NCBI GenBank assembly: GCA_035304485.1
Contig: DATGPZ010000008.1
Span: 1 to 5,707 of the forward strand
Source of the DNA: ZC4RG17 sp035304485
GTDB taxonomy: Bacteria > Actinomycetota > Acidimicrobiia > Spongiisociales > ZC4RG35
Reading direction: 5' to 3'
Length of the DNA stretch: 5,707 bases
Shown: positions 1-5,324 of the stretch, one piece after another
Numbering within the stretch: the first letter of the stretch is position 1
Layout: every line of letters starts with the position of its first letter
Position numbers and translations under genes: made by a program
The notes under the pieces: model-generated
Told to the model about the DNA's origin: nothing
Seen by the model: only the letters and a program-made list of their open reading frames with translations
Database searches by the model: none

Positions 1-1070
1 GGGTGGTGGGTCGCGGCTGTCGGTGGGGGTGACGAATCGGATGGTGCCGTGTTGGTCTTTTTCGATTCGATACCCGCGGCGGTGGACGACGATGTGGTGG
101 TGGTACCAGCACAGGGTGATCAGATTGTCGGGATCGTGGGAGCCGCCGTGGCTGCGGGGGACTATGTGGTGGGGTTGGAGGCGGTGGCGGGAGGTGCATC
201 CGGGTGACCGACAGGCCCCGTCCCTCCAAGCGACATAGTCCCTGACCGCCGGTGGGATCTTGGTGGTTCGGTTGCTGGTGACGACGGGTCGGCCGTTCTG
301 TAGACCCACGATCTGGACGGTTCCTTCACACCACAGTTCTTGTAGGGCGTCGGGTCCGATACGGGGTCCGAACTCGACCTCGCCGCCCGCCTCCCCGCCC
401 GTCCCTTGGGCGGCATCCAGATCCAGAAACGCCGTCACCGACACGGGCGCCGCTGGTTCGTCACCCAGGCAGAGTTGCTCCAGAGCCAGGGCCTGGCGGT
501 GGTGGAGGGGTCCGGCGTCTCGGGGTAGCTGGTCGGCTTTGTCTCGGAGGGTCTTGGAGATGACCCGGCCGGCCAGACCACCGACCCCGCCCCGGATCCG
601 CCACCACCCCTCATCCAGGGAAGGCTGGATGGAAACAAACGACTCGTCGTGGTTGCGACGCTCGTGTTTGCGGCTGATACGACGGTGACGGCCACCTGAC
701 GTTCCACCCCAGCCAGGTCATACCCCGACAGTCTGCGCACCCAGTGCTGTTCGGTGTCGGGGGTGGCGACTCGGGAGATGGCATGGGCCCGTTCGGGGCC
801 GATCTCACCCGACGCCAACCGCTCCGCCAGACCGGGCAGATCGTCCAACCGGACAGACAACTCCGAGATCTGTCGGGCCTGATCCTTGCCGACATCCAGC
901 TTGGCCGACACCCACTCGGCCGTGTCCCGGCACCCGTCCGCCAGGGGAACCTGACGACGATCCGCCTCCCCCACCAGGGCCACCATCACGGCGGCGGCTT
1001 GGCGGCGTAGCCGCTCGAACCTCAACAGTTCGGTTTCGAGCTGATCGGTCGACAACCGTTCCAGGTCCAT
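1..1070 (-). pseudogene. DUF222/HNH endonuclease ('13E12' type) gene, frameshifted; 3' end off the left edge
   Basis: The N-terminal part reads from ATG at 1070 and resembles the DUF222 domain (start MDLERLSTDQLETELLRFER, then a helical stretch with GEIGPERAHAISR). After about codon 128 (near base 684) this frame turns into proline/threonine-rich nonsense and stops at 435. The neighbouring frame takes over at once with family-like sequence (RRISRKHERR, then DESFVSIQPSLDEGWWRI) and stays open to base 1. It carries the HNH zinc-finger nuclease near its C-terminus: CRSPGC, then HRLQPHHIVPRSHGG, DPDNLITLC and a His cluster at about bases 95-215. A single C missing from the CC pair at 684-685 would restore one reading frame of over 355 residues. 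The family is common and often multicopy in actinobacteria; its role is mostly unknown, with presumed DNA cleavage. This may be a true pseudogene or a sequencing/assembly error. The upstream ribosome-binding site is weak. Confidence 0.85.
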
Positions 1071-1192
1071 ACCGTCAACCTACAAACCGGCAGTGACAAA
1101 AACGCGTCCCGAACAACGCTCTCGACGAAAGAATTCAGGAACGTGATGAGTTCGAGACGGACTGGTTTTTCAAGAGCAGAGCGAACCTGCGG

Positions 1193-1759
1193 TCAGACCG
1201 CGTCCGACTGCTCTTGGATCGCCTCGGACAGTTCTTCTTTCGTCATGGACGAGCGGCCCTCGATGTCCATCTCTCGCGCCTGTTGCTGCAGCTCTTCCTT
1301 GGATGTGCTGCTCAGTTCCATGCGCTTCTTGGCTTCCTGCAGCTTCTGGCCCATGGCCTGGAGATCGTCGTTGGACATCAGCTCTCGGACCTGCGGAAAC
1401 ATCTCGTCCTCTTCTTCCTGAGCGTGGTGTTCGACGTTCTCCATCAACACAGTCATCTTCGCTTTGAAGGCGGCGTCGCCTGGGTCGAGAGCGCGGATCT
1501 CCTCCATCAGCACGTCGACGACGTGGTGCTCTTCCCAGCTCTCGTCTGTCTGTTCGTTGAGTTCTTCCCCGCCCGCTTCACGGACCGCGGGGTAGAAGAT
1601 CTCCTCCTCGATCGAGGTGTGAACGGTGAGTTCGTTGAACACCTCGCTGCACAGTTCGCCCATGCGGGCGGCATCGTCTTGTTCCGCGGCGCTGCGGAAG
1701 TCGTTGAAGAGTCCGCGGACCTTGTCGTGATCCGATTTGAGCAACTCGAGGGCGTCCAT
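1193..1759 (-). CDS. Hemerythrin (HHE) domain protein with C-terminal Rho_N/SAP-like motif
   Basis: The 188-residue protein begins MDALELLKSDHDKVRGLF. Candidate di-iron ligands follow the hemerythrin pattern: H11, H47 and E51 (HTSIE), H78/H79, and H111/H112 with E116/E117. Such proteins bind a di-iron centre that senses or carries O2, NO or peroxide; this one is acidic and presumably cytoplasmic. Residues 151-184 form a separate module, STSKEELQQQAREMDIEGRS followed by SMTKEELSEAI, resembling Rho_N/SAP-like helix-extended-helix motifs that often bind nucleic acid. The frame extends upstream to 2050, but ATG 1759 is chosen because GGAAAGGTGA (complement of 1762-1771) sits just before it and because the HHE domain begins at once. 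A stress-sigma promoter candidate lies upstream, and the P-loop gene at 1870 is divergent. Domain call is firm; function is inferred. Confidence 0.9.
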   Translation of the reverse strand: MDALELLKSDHDKVRGLFNDFRSAAEQDDAARMGELCSEVFNELTVHTSIEEEIFYPAVREAGGEELNEQTDESWEEHHVVDVLMEEIRALDPGDAAFKAKMTVLMENVEHHAQEEEDEMFPQVRELMSNDDLQAMGQKLQEAKKRMELSSTSKEELQQQAREMDIEGRSSMTKEELSEAIQEQSDAV

Positions 1760-1789
1760 GTTCACCTTTCCGTGAGGTCGAGCGCCTTG

Positions 1790-1815
1790 GTACCCGACAA
1801 CCGTCTCGTCAAACC
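1790..1815 (-). promoter_or_regulatory. SigF/SigB-type promoter candidate for the hemerythrin gene
   Basis: Read on the minus strand, GGTTT (1815-1811) is followed by exactly 15 bases and GGGTAC (1795-1790). This matches the known actinobacterial general-stress sigma consensus (Mycobacterium SigF GTTT-N15-17-GGGTA; Streptomyces SigB GNNT-N14-16-GGGTAC/T). The -10 box lies about 30 bases before ATG 1759, leaving room for a short leader with the ribosome-binding site. The same boxes and spacer length occur at 4308-4333. Transcription was not tested. Confidence 0.7.
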
Positions 1816-1869
1816 GCTTCTCTGGTGGGCTGGCGTCGACCCGCGCAACCTCCATAGCCTGGAAAGCCG

Positions 1870-2409
1870 ATGTCACCATGCGAATCTCCCCACATCCTGC
1901 TGACGGGCCCGATGGGCTCGGGGAAGACCACGGTCGGGCGGCTCCTGGCCGACGCGACCGGTCGACCGTTCTTCGATTCCGATGTCCAGCTGGAACGTCG
2001 ATTCGGTCGCACGGCCCGCGAGCTGGCAGGGACCGAGGGTGTGGCGGCATTGCACCGGGCAGAGGCGGAGGTGCTGCGTGAGGCAGTTGTGTCGCCGGAG
2101 CCGGCGGTCATCGCAGCAGCCGCCAGTGTGGGAGATGCCCCAGAGACGGCCGACCTGTTGGGCGGCGAGAAAGTGTTGTCGATCCTCCTGATCGGTGATC
2201 CAGCTGTCCTGGCATCCCGGGCAGAGACAGGCGGGCATCGTCGTCCGGTCGACCTCGACGCATACATGGAGCTGTCCGAGCGTCGCCGCGTGGCCCTAGC
2301 TGCGGTCTGTGACCTGGTGGTGGACGTGACGGTTCGATCGCCACGACAGGTGGCTGACGAGGTGCTGGCGCACCTCGATGCATCAGGCGCGGCGGGAGAG
2401 GAGCATTGA
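1870..2409 (+). CDS. Shikimate-kinase-like P-loop NTPase/kinase
   Basis: The 179-residue protein has a Walker A loop at residues 13-20 (GPMGSGKT) and a shikimate-kinase-like order afterwards: FFDSD at 34-38, ERRFGRTARELAGTEG at about 42-57, HRAEAEVL at 62-69, and a lid-like GHRRPVD at 122-128. These correspond to the AroK positions for Mg/ATP, the substrate-binding Asp, the FR arginine and the RPLL lid. The GGG substrate loop of AroK is replaced here by an alanine run (IAAAAS, 81-86), so shikimate may not be the substrate, and no aroB or aroC gene is adjacent. ATG 1870 is preceded by GGAAAG at a short distance. The gene is divergent from the hemerythrin gene, and its last 27 bases overlap the convergent SDR gene. 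It probably phosphorylates a small metabolite; the substrate is unknown. Confidence 0.8.
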   Translation: MSPCESPHILLTGPMGSGKTTVGRLLADATGRPFFDSDVQLERRFGRTARELAGTEGVAALHRAEAEVLREAVVSPEPAVIAAAASVGDAPETADLLGGEKVLSILLIGDPAVLASRAETGGHRRPVDLDAYMELSERRRVALAAVCDLVVDVTVRSPRQVADEVLAHLDASGAAGEEH

Positions 2410-3381
2410 CGCCATCCCCACACCGACGGCTCCGAGTGTCAGAGGAACTCGGTTCTCACTCATCCACAGGACCGGGCTGAAGGAGCGGGACTTCGCATCG
2501 AAGATTCCGTGAGCCCCAGGATCCCCCGGAACGGTGTCGAACAGGTTGCCTTCCCGATTGTGAGAGGAGGGCGGCAGGTCGATCAGCTGAGACGCCGGAC
2601 CCTGGCGGGCGAGATACCGGTCGATGAACCCGGGAGCCACCTTGTTCCCGACAATCGTCTTGACGGTCGGAAAACCGACGTACACCTCTCGTCGTCGCTT
2701 CTCGATTGCCAGCCTCACGCCCCGGGCGGCGACCTCGGGCTGGTAGATCGGTGGGACGGGCATCGGATGACTGTCGAAGCGCGACCGGCAGTGGCTGAAC
2801 TGAGGGGTGTTGACGGCGGGCAACTGGACCATTCCGACGTGGATCTTCGACCCCGTGTGGAGCAATTCGGTCCGGATGGACTCCGTGAATCCCTTGATCG
2901 CGTGTTTGGCTCCGCAGTAGGCGCTCTGATACGGAATCCCGCGGTAGGCGAGGGCAGAACCGACCTGGATGATCGCGCCGCGGTTCCGGGGAATCATCCG
3001 GCGCAGAGCCGCCTGGGTGCCCCATACCGTCGCGAGGTAGGTCACCTCCGTCACCCGCTGGTACTCGTCCGAGGCGTACTCCATGAAAGGAGAGAAGACC
3101 GTTGTCATGGCGTTGTTGACCCATACGCCGATTTCGCCGAGGTCAGCTTCGATCCGGCGAGCGGCTTCCTCGACCTGGACGGGATCGGCGACGTCGGTCG
3201 GTACGGCCAGGCCTTTTCCGCCCAGGCGCTCGACGTCGAAGAGGGTCGATTCGAGAGCCTCATCGCTACGCGCCACCAGTGCCAGAGGAGCACCACGTTC
3301 CGCGAAGTCACGCACTACGGCTCGTCCCACGCCACTGGTGGCACCGGTCACCACCACGACTCCTGGTGGCATCCCTCTCAT
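2383..3381 (-). CDS. SDR-family oxidoreductase with extended C-terminus and terminal membrane segment
   Basis: This 332-residue protein is a classical short-chain dehydrogenase. The nucleotide-binding motif TGATSGVG is at 12-19, a DV pair at 63-64, NNA at 89-91, catalytic Ser142 (QVGSALAYRG), and Tyr155/Lys159 (YCGAK). It would catalyse NAD(P)-dependent oxidation or reduction of an unknown substrate. The protein is longer than the usual ~250 residues: a tail contains EGNLFDTVPGDPGAHGIFD (277-295), typical of a longer SDR subgroup, and ends in a hydrophobic stretch at about 312-328 (VPLTLGAVGVGMASMLL) followed by SRRA, a likely C-terminal membrane anchor. The start ATG overlaps the stop of the ASRT-like gene as ATGA (3381-3378), indicating translational coupling and one operon. 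No clear ribosome-binding site precedes it, which fits coupling. The 3' end overlaps the convergent P-loop gene. Confidence 0.92.
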   Translation of the reverse strand: MRGMPPGVVVVTGATSGVGRAVVRDFAERGAPLALVARSDEALESTLFDVERLGGKGLAVPTDVADPVQVEEAARRIEADLGEIGVWVNNAMTTVFSPFMEYASDEYQRVTEVTYLATVWGTQAALRRMIPRNRGAIIQVGSALAYRGIPYQSAYCGAKHAIKGFTESIRTELLHTGSKIHVGMVQLPAVNTPQFSHCRSRFDSHPMPVPPIYQPEVAARGVRLAIEKRRREVYVGFPTVKTIVGNKVAPGFIDRYLARQGPASQLIDLPPSSHNREGNLFDTVPGDPGAHGIFDAKSRSFSPVLWMSENRVPLTLGAVGVGMASMLLSRRA

Positions 3382-3812
3382 CGACGCCGGGCTTGGGGGT
3401 GAGCCATCGTGCTCAGCAACGCATTCTCGGCTTGGCGTGAATCCAGCCGAGTGTGCTGGACCACCACCGGTCCGGAGGCGTCGACCACGAATGCGTAATC
3501 GGTTGCGAGAGGCACGGGTTCCGGATCGTCGAGGTCGTTGAAGCGGATATGGCGGGTCCGGCGTGCCGGAACCGTCTCCCGATAAGGACCGGCCGGTTCA
3601 CGGTCCGAGAAGTAGACCGTGATGGCGATGTCCACATCGGTGAGACCGGTGTTGAGGACGCAGACCGTCTCGTGGCTCAACATCTCCGGCGACGGGCCAG
3701 TGCTTCCTTCCGGGATGTAGCCCTCGGCTACCGCCCAGCACTCGTGACCGATCGGCGGTCGGTCATCCACGATCGGAAGTCCCCGGTTCCGTGTGGTCGT
3801 GCTTCGAGCCAT
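3378..3812 (-). CDS. Anabaena sensory rhodopsin transducer (ASRT) family protein
   Basis: The core strongly resembles the soluble transducer of Anabaena sensory rhodopsin: ECWAVAEGYIPEGSTGP, SHETVCVLNTG, ITVYFSDREPAGPYRETVPA, RRTRHIRFNDLDDPEPVP, then VVVQHTRLDSRQAENALLST near the C-terminus. In Anabaena this small beta-sandwich protein forms tetramers, binds the rhodopsin and has been reported to interact with DNA. Relatives occur in many bacteria without rhodopsin and may bind small ligands. No rhodopsin is encoded here. The 144-residue form starts at ATG 3812 without a visible ribosome-binding site. A GTG at 3770 gives 130 residues, closer to the length before GYIP in the Anabaena protein as remembered, and overlaps the upstream small gene by only 8 bases (GTGGATGA), so it may be the true start. 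The gene sits between a small membrane protein and the SDR. Confidence 0.9.
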   Translation of the reverse strand: MARSTTTRNRGLPIVDDRPPIGHECWAVAEGYIPEGSTGPSPEMLSHETVCVLNTGLTDVDIAITVYFSDREPAGPYRETVPARRTRHIRFNDLDDPEPVPLATDYAFVVDASGPVVVQHTRLDSRQAENALLSTMAHPQARRR

Positions 3813-3945
3813 GGGTACGCCAGTGACGGCGGCGCGGTCCGAACCAAACGAGAGAAGCGGTGAGCACCACTACCGCCACCACGACTATCACGATCGCTGT
3901 TTCCACGGCTCCGTGGTTACCCGCCTGCGCGCTTTCCCAATCCAT
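3763..3945 (-). CDS. Small single-span membrane protein upstream of the ASRT gene
   Basis: A 60-codon frame from ATG 3945 encodes a short N-terminus, a very hydrophobic segment at residues 14-35 (core TAIVIVVVAVVVLTASLVWF), a basic flank PRRRHWR and a hydrophilic tail ending at TGA 3765-3763. The basic residues after the span predict that the tail faces the cytoplasm. The same frame is open much further upstream to 4815, but that part is antisense to whiB and the BON gene and is considered a shadow. GTG 3906 (47 residues, starting directly at the span) is an alternative start; neither has a good ribosome-binding site. The stop overlaps the GTG start candidate of the ASRT gene, suggesting an operon. 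I do not recognise a family. It could still be a chance hydrophobic frame. Confidence 0.5.
   Translation of the reverse strand: MDWESAQAGNHGAVETAIVIVVVAVVVLTASLVWFGPRRRHWRTHGSKHDHTEPGTSDRG
3903..3916. repeat. Short inverted repeat in the divergent region before the WhiB-like gene
   Basis: CCACGG and CCGTGG (3903-3908 and 3911-3916) form a perfect 6-base inverted repeat with a CT spacer. It lies about 70 bases before the WhiB-like start and covers the GTG start candidate of the small membrane protein at 3906. It could be an operator half-site pair, but so short a repeat is expected by chance in GC-rich DNA. Confidence 0.25.
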
Positions 3946-3984
3946 TGTTTCGGCCCGGCGCCAGGTGGGCATCCTGAGAATTCC

Positions 3985-4278
3985 ATGAGCATCACAACCC
4001 GACAGACGATCGCCGAGTCGGTCGAGTACTTCAGTCGCAACTATCCGGCGAGCATCAGTGGCATCTGGTTCGAAGCCGCCGCCTGTCGCAACGAGGATCT
4101 CGAGATCTTCTTCGCCGTCGACGGGCGAGAAGAGAAGGCAAAGGAGATCTGCCAACGGTGCCCGGTCCGGTGGGAGTGTCTCACCTACGCCATCGAGACC
4201 CGCCAGCGCCACGGCGTCTGGGGCGGCCTGACGGCCGACGAACGAGGCCTTCTCGTCCGAAAGCTCCGCGAACCCTAG
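3985..4278 (+). CDS. WhiB-like (Wbl) iron-sulfur transcriptional regulator
   Basis: The 97-residue protein has the four cysteines of the WhiB family: C34 (EAAACRNEDLEIFF), C56 and C59 (EICQRCP) and C65 (RWECL). These ligate a [4Fe-4S] cluster that reacts with O2 or NO. The family turn GVWGG is at 77-81, followed by LTADERGLLVRKLREP, a basic C-terminal stretch that in relatives contacts DNA or supports binding to the primary sigma factor. Wbl proteins act in the cytoplasm on stress, redox and developmental genes. The frame is open upstream to 3793, but ATG 3985 is chosen because the Wbl domain starts shortly after and the upstream residues look non-coding; only a weak GAGAA precedes it. It is divergent from the small membrane protein/ASRT/SDR cluster and could regulate it. 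Assignment to WhiB1-7 is not possible from this view. Confidence 0.95.
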   Translation: MSITTRQTIAESVEYFSRNYPASISGIWFEAAACRNEDLEIFFAVDGREEKAKEICQRCPVRWECLTYAIETRQRHGVWGGLTADERGLLVRKLREP

Positions 4279-4307
4279 AACATCGACTCCCTGAGCTCCT
4301 CGACCGG

Positions 4308-4333
4308 GGTTTGAGGCACTCAGGCCCGGGTAC
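4308..4333 (+). promoter_or_regulatory. SigF/SigB-type promoter candidate for the BON/RsbW-like gene pair
   Basis: GGTTT (4308-4312), 15 bases, then GGGTAC (4328-4333) match the actinobacterial stress-sigma consensus. The -10 box lies 32 bases before ATG 4366. The -10 sits inside a 10-base palindrome CGGGTACCCG (4327-4336). Box sequences and spacer equal those upstream of the hemerythrin gene. It falls in the 87-base gap after the WhiB-like gene, so the BON gene need not depend on read-through. Confidence 0.7.
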
Positions 4334-4353
4334 CCGACTCGGAGATTCCTCCC

Positions 4354-4359
4354 AAGGAG
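4354..4359 (+). promoter_or_regulatory. Ribosome-binding site of the BON gene
   Basis: AAGGAG lies 6 bases before ATG 4366. This strong site favours ATG 4366 over the out-of-frame ATG at 4362. Confidence 0.8.
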
Positions 4360-4365
4360 CAATGA

Positions 4366-4791
4366 ATGCGACTCTTCAGATCCCTCGCACTGGCCGGCGC
4401 CGGGGCGGTGGCGGCCTACTTGTTGGATCCCATCAGCGGCCGAGGCCGACGCGCCAGGCTCTCCGACCAGGCGGCATCGCGTGTCAGGCGGGCCGGCGAT
4501 GAAGTGGCTTCTCGGGCCCGCTACGAGGCCGGGCGCGCCAAAGGGATCGTCCACGAGATGGGCAGCGCCACCGACCATCCGGTCGACGACATGGAGCTGC
4601 TGCAGAAGGTGAGGAGCGAGGCGGTCGGTCCTTCCTCTCTGAAACCCTCCGATATCGAGATCCACGTCGACGCCGGTGTGGTGACGATCCGGGGTGTCAG
4701 TCGAGACGTCCAAGCCGAGAAGGACCTGTTGCGCCGGATCGAGTCCGTCACCGGAGTGAGAGAGGTCAGAAACGAACTCGCCACCGTTTGA
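4366..4791 (+). CDS. Membrane-anchored BON-domain protein
   Basis: The 141-residue protein starts with a hydrophobic segment at about 4-20 (FRSLALAGAGAVAAYLL), then DPISGRGRRARLSDQA, the basic stretch often seen after the membrane segment in actinobacterial and proteobacterial small stress proteins. A helical Arg/Ala-rich linker (35-65) leads to a BON domain at about 75-139, with the typical HVDAGVVTIRGVSRDVQAEK (100-119), conserved Gly110 and the closing VTGVREVRNEL. BON domains bind phospholipids or other ligands and occur in osmotic-shock and stress proteins such as OsmY. The basic stretch after the hydrophobic segment suggests that the rest stays in the cytoplasm. A strong ribosome-binding site and a stress-sigma promoter candidate precede it. 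Its stop is followed, after 80 bases or with a 3-base overlap depending on the start, by the RsbW-like gene. Confidence 0.9.
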   Translation: MRLFRSLALAGAGAVAAYLLDPISGRGRRARLSDQAASRVRRAGDEVASRARYEAGRAKGIVHEMGSATDHPVDDMELLQKVRSEAVGPSSLKPSDIEIHVDAGVVTIRGVSRDVQAEKDLLRRIESVTGVREVRNELATV

Positions 4792-4857
4792 ACGAGAAGG
4801 ATCTGATACCGTCACCCGGCGGAGAGCCTGCCGACGAAGCCGAGCCCGGGCGGTTGC

Positions 4858-4864
4858 GGGGAAG
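4858..4864 (+). promoter_or_regulatory. Ribosome-binding site that favours ATG 4872
   Basis: GGGGAAG is 7 bases before ATG 4872. The competing in-frame TTG at 4788 has no comparable site, although it overlaps the BON stop as TTGA. Confidence 0.45.
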
Positions 4865-4871
4865 TGACCTG

Positions 4872-5264
4872 ATGGATGGAGCCAATTTCGGTGCCGACGA
4901 TCGGCCTGACATCCAGTTGGAAGTGCCGGGGGAGGACATCTACCTCGAGTTCCTTCGAGGTGTCGTAGGTCGTGCCGCCCGCGTGAAAGGTTTCACCTAC
5001 GCCGGCATCGAAGACTTCGCGCTGGCCGTCGACGAGGCTGCCGTCTTGCTCCTCGAGACGAAGCCTCGCCGCATCCGCCTCGAGTTGCGTGGTGTGAGGG
5101 ACCCGCGGGATTTGACGGCCTCGCTGTGGATCGAAGGGGAAGGGATCGACTGGCCGCCGGCCAACCTGGAACAGGACACCCGCTGGCAGATACTCGCTGC
5201 ACTGTGCGAGGAAGTCAGGATGATCTCCCCGGCGGGGATCGGTCTGGTCCAGCCGGTTCGATGA
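4872..5264 (+). CDS. RsbW-like (HATPase_c_2) anti-sigma-factor relative with degenerate ATP site
   Basis: From ATG 4872 the protein has 130 residues, the usual size of RsbW/UsfX-type serine-protein-kinase anti-sigma factors. The N-terminal pattern fits: IQLEVPGED, EFLRGVVGRAARVKGFTY, then IEDFALAVDEAAVLLLE at 46-62, the position of the N-box. The N-box Glu55 is present, but the Mg-coordinating Asn four residues later is Leu59, and the later glycine-rich ATP motifs are not recognisable (GEGIDWPPANLE instead). It may therefore bind a sigma factor or partner without kinase activity. An in-frame TTG at 4788 would add 28 residues rich in Pro, Glu and Gly and overlap the BON stop; ATG 4872 is preferred for its ribosome-binding site and for family length. 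It is probably co-transcribed with the BON gene from a SigF/SigB-type promoter. No sigma-factor or anti-anti-sigma gene is visible downstream within the window. Confidence 0.72.
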   Translation: MDGANFGADDRPDIQLEVPGEDIYLEFLRGVVGRAARVKGFTYAGIEDFALAVDEAAVLLLETKPRRIRLELRGVRDPRDLTASLWIEGEGIDWPPANLEQDTRWQILAALCEEVRMISPAGIGLVQPVR

Positions 5265-5324
5265 TTCTGCCAGTCGGCAGCTAGTCGGGGATTCGGGAAG
5301 CGGTTCTCCGGGTAGGTGCAGCAC

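Noticed and set aside
684..686. Programmed ribosomal frameshift in the DUF222/HNH gene
   Set aside because: There is no slippery heptamer or evident stimulatory structure, and this family is normally encoded in one frame; mutation or sequence error is simpler.
1071..1192. Terminator or small RNA between the hemerythrin and HNH genes
   Set aside because: Only 4-base stems (GGTT/AACC, GAAC/GTTC) were found, without a strong stem plus T-run.
1214..1903. 229-codon plus-strand frame opposite the hemerythrin gene
   Set aside because: It mirrors the Glu/Gln-rich hemerythrin coding strand; the antisense gives Leu/Phe/His-rich text without domain features.
2509..3402. 297-codon plus-strand frame opposite the SDR gene
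   Set aside because: The SDR has all catalytic motifs; this frame is its antisense shadow.
3946..4815. Minus-strand frame covering the WhiB-like and BON genes, continuous with the small membrane protein frame
   Set aside because: Both plus-strand genes are unmistakable, and the minus translation there has no recognisable motif. Only its last 60 codons show a plausible membrane span.
5267..5280. Hairpin CTGCC-AGTC-GGCAG just after the RsbW-like gene as a terminator
   Set aside because: The stem is only 5 bases and no T-run follows.
5310..5315. GGGTAG as a third stress-sigma -10 box before the last gene
   Set aside because: There is no GTTT at 14-17 bases upstream (only GATT at 16), and the bases overlap the ribosome-binding site AGGTG.
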